From: Candidatus Segetimicrobium genomatis
Lineage (GTDB): Bacteria > Sysuimicrobiota > Sysuimicrobiia > Sysuimicrobiales > Segetimicrobiaceae
Direction: 5' to 3'
NCBI GenBank assembly: GCA_005883865.1
Contig: VBAO01000029.1
Span: 1 to 5,962 of the forward strand
Length of the DNA: 5,962 nucleotides
Position 1 is the first letter of the stretch, and each line of letters begins with the position of its first letter. Made by a program: the position numbers and the translations under genes. This document shows, one piece after another, positions 5,023 through 5,962 of this stretch. The notes below the pieces were generated by a model. That model searched no databases and was not told where the DNA came from. It saw only the letters and a program-made list of their open reading frames with translations.

Positions 5023-5962
5023 GTGGCCGGCGCCGGTCCCCGCGTCCTGATCGTCGCGGGCGAGGTGTCGGGCGATCATCAGGGAGCGCTCCTGGCCCGC
5101 GTGCTTCGGCAGCGCCGCCCCGACCTCTCGATCGCCGGGGCCGGCGGGGTCGAGATGGCGGCCGCGGGCGTCGATGTGCTGGTGGACAGCGTGCGGTGGG
5201 GAGTCATCGGGTACGTCGAGGCGTACGCGCGCCTGCCGGTGTTCGCCCTCCGGTTCTGGGGGCTGGTGCGCCTGATCGAACGGGCCCGGCCCGATCTGCT
5301 TGTGCTGGTCGACTTCCCGGGAATGAACCGGGAACTCGCCCGGCATTTCGCCGGGCGGCTCCCGATGGTGTACTTCGTTCCCCCGCAGATCTACTTCCGC
5401 CGCGGCCGCACGGCCGCCCGGATGGCCCGGACCGCCGTCCGCCTGCTGGCCGTCCTGCCCTTCGAAGCCGAGGCCTATCGCAGCGCGGGCGCCGACGTGG
5501 TCTTTATCGGGCACCCGGCGGTCGATGCGGCGCAGGAGGACGCCGGCTCCGCCGGGAGGCTCCGCGAGGAATGGGGGCTCCTCCCCGGCCCGGTCATCGG
5601 CCTCCTCCCCGGCAGCCGCGTGCAGGAGATTCGAGCCCTCCTCGCGCCGATGCTCGCCGCGGCCCGCGAGCTGCGGGCCGGCGGAGGGGCCGAGTTCCTC
5701 CTGCCGGTCGCGTCGCCGTTTCTTCGGGCGCAGATTCAACGCGCCATCGACCGCGCCGGCTGCCCCGTGCGCCTCGTCCCGGGGCGCGCCCTCGATGTGA
5801 TGCGCGTGGCGGACATCGTCGTCGTGGCCTCCGGCACCGCCACGGTCGAGGCGGCCTGCGTCGGCGTCCCGATGGTCGTCGCCTACCGGCTCTCCCGCCT
5901 CACCGACTGGATCGCGCGCCGGTTCGTCGTGACCCCTGACGTCTACCGCGTGGGGTTCTCGA
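5023..5962 (+). CDS. lpxB: Lipid-A-disaccharide synthase LpxB (3' end missing)
   Basis: LpxB, a GT19 glycosyltransferase, joins UDP-2,3-diacylglucosamine to lipid X to make the beta-1,6 tetraacyl disaccharide-1-phosphate at the inner face of the cytoplasmic membrane. 313 residues are visible; the family is ~380, so some 60-70 are cut off. Landmarks: VLIVAGEVSGDHQGA (8-22), LVDFPGMN with Asp97 at the position of the important E. coli Asp98, LPFEAEAY, FIGHP (161-165), GLLPGSRVQEI with Arg199, and the donor-binding ASGTATVEAACVGVPMVVAY. The usual 'SPQxWAW' stretch reads PPQIYFR at 120-126. The start must be at or after 5020 because a same-frame TGA (the lpxI stop) is at 5017-5019; the GTG at 5023 is the only good candidate. 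No clear Shine-Dalgarno precedes it, suggesting translation coupled to lpxI. A long open frame one register away from 5016 to 5939 is only a shadow: it is a low-complexity Arg/Pro/Gly protein with no LpxB motifs. Confidence 0.95.
   Translation, partial: MAGAGPRVLIVAGEVSGDHQGALLARVLRQRRPDLSIAGAGGVEMAAAGVDVLVDSVRWGVIGYVEAYARLPVFALRFWGLVRLIERARPDLLVLVDFPGMNRELARHFAGRLPMVYFVPPQIYFRRGRTAARMARTAVRLLAVLPFEAEAYRSAGADVVFIGHPAVDAAQEDAGSAGRLREEWGLLPGPVIGLLPGSRVQEIRALLAPMLAAARELRAGGGAEFLLPVASPFLRAQIQRAIDRAGCPVRLVPGRALDVMRVADIVVVASGTATVEAACVGVPMVVAYRLSRLTDWIARRFVVTPDVYRVGFS

Noticed and set aside
5027..5036. Perfect 10-bp palindrome CCGGCGCCGG just inside lpxB
   Set aside because: It has no loop, so it cannot form a hairpin by itself, and short GC palindromes are expected by chance at this base composition. 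No U-run or second copy suggests a terminator or operator.
3748..5739. A 663-codon open frame on the minus strand opposite lpxA, lpxI and lpxB
   Set aside because: Its translation is a low-complexity Arg/Asp/Gly/His/Pro-rich string with no recognisable domain, and it lies wholly opposite three well-identified genes. Long antisense openings are expected where GC-rich codons avoid A/T.
5016..5939. A 307-codon plus-strand open frame after lpxI
   Set aside because: It is out of register with LpxB motifs and is dominated by Arg, Pro and Gly. The frame starting at 5023 carries every LpxB motif and stays open to the window end.

Overview
The window is a dense, co-directional (+ strand) stretch of a very GC-rich genome with a strong G/C preference at third codon positions. 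It holds eight genes and almost no intergenic DNA. In order they are: the 3' part of a gene for an OmpH/Skp-type coiled-coil protein, a second short OmpH/Skp-type gene, lpxD, lpxC, fabZ, lpxA, lpxI and the 5' part of lpxB. The first and last genes are cut by the window edges. The largest gap between genes is 15 bases, and three junctions overlap or abut (ATGA, ATGA, TAGTG). I see no internal promoter or terminator, so this reads as one polycistronic envelope-biogenesis operon whose promoter lies upstream of the window.

Together the genes cover the first five enzymatic steps of the Raetz lipid A pathway: LpxA (O-acylation of UDP-GlcNAc), LpxC (committed deacetylation), LpxD (N-acylation), LpxI (pyrophosphate cleavage to 2,3-diacyl-GlcN-1-P) and LpxB (disaccharide formation). 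FabZ belongs to the fatty-acid cycle that uses or supplies the same 3-hydroxyacyl-ACP pool. The two OmpH/Skp-like proteins would chaperone outer-membrane proteins in the periplasm. The operon therefore couples LPS synthesis to outer-membrane protein assembly.

The organism is a diderm bacterium that makes lipid A. Three things point away from a typical gammaproteobacterium and towards a GC-rich diderm of the Terrabacteria side (Armatimonadota-like, Sysuimicrobiota/CSP1-3-like or diderm Firmicutes-like): tandem ompH genes directly before lpxD-lpxC-fabZ-lpxA-lpxI-lpxB, LpxI instead of LpxH, and LpxA sequence features such as an 'RATGE'-type loop and 'PPYMLVEG'. This placement is inference from gene order and remembered family patterns, not from a search.

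No mobile element, tRNA, rRNA, CRISPR array or clearly novel system is present. The points worth a second look are residue-level departures from the textbook enzymes (LpxA, LpxD, LpxB) and the in-frame lpxI/lpxB junction.
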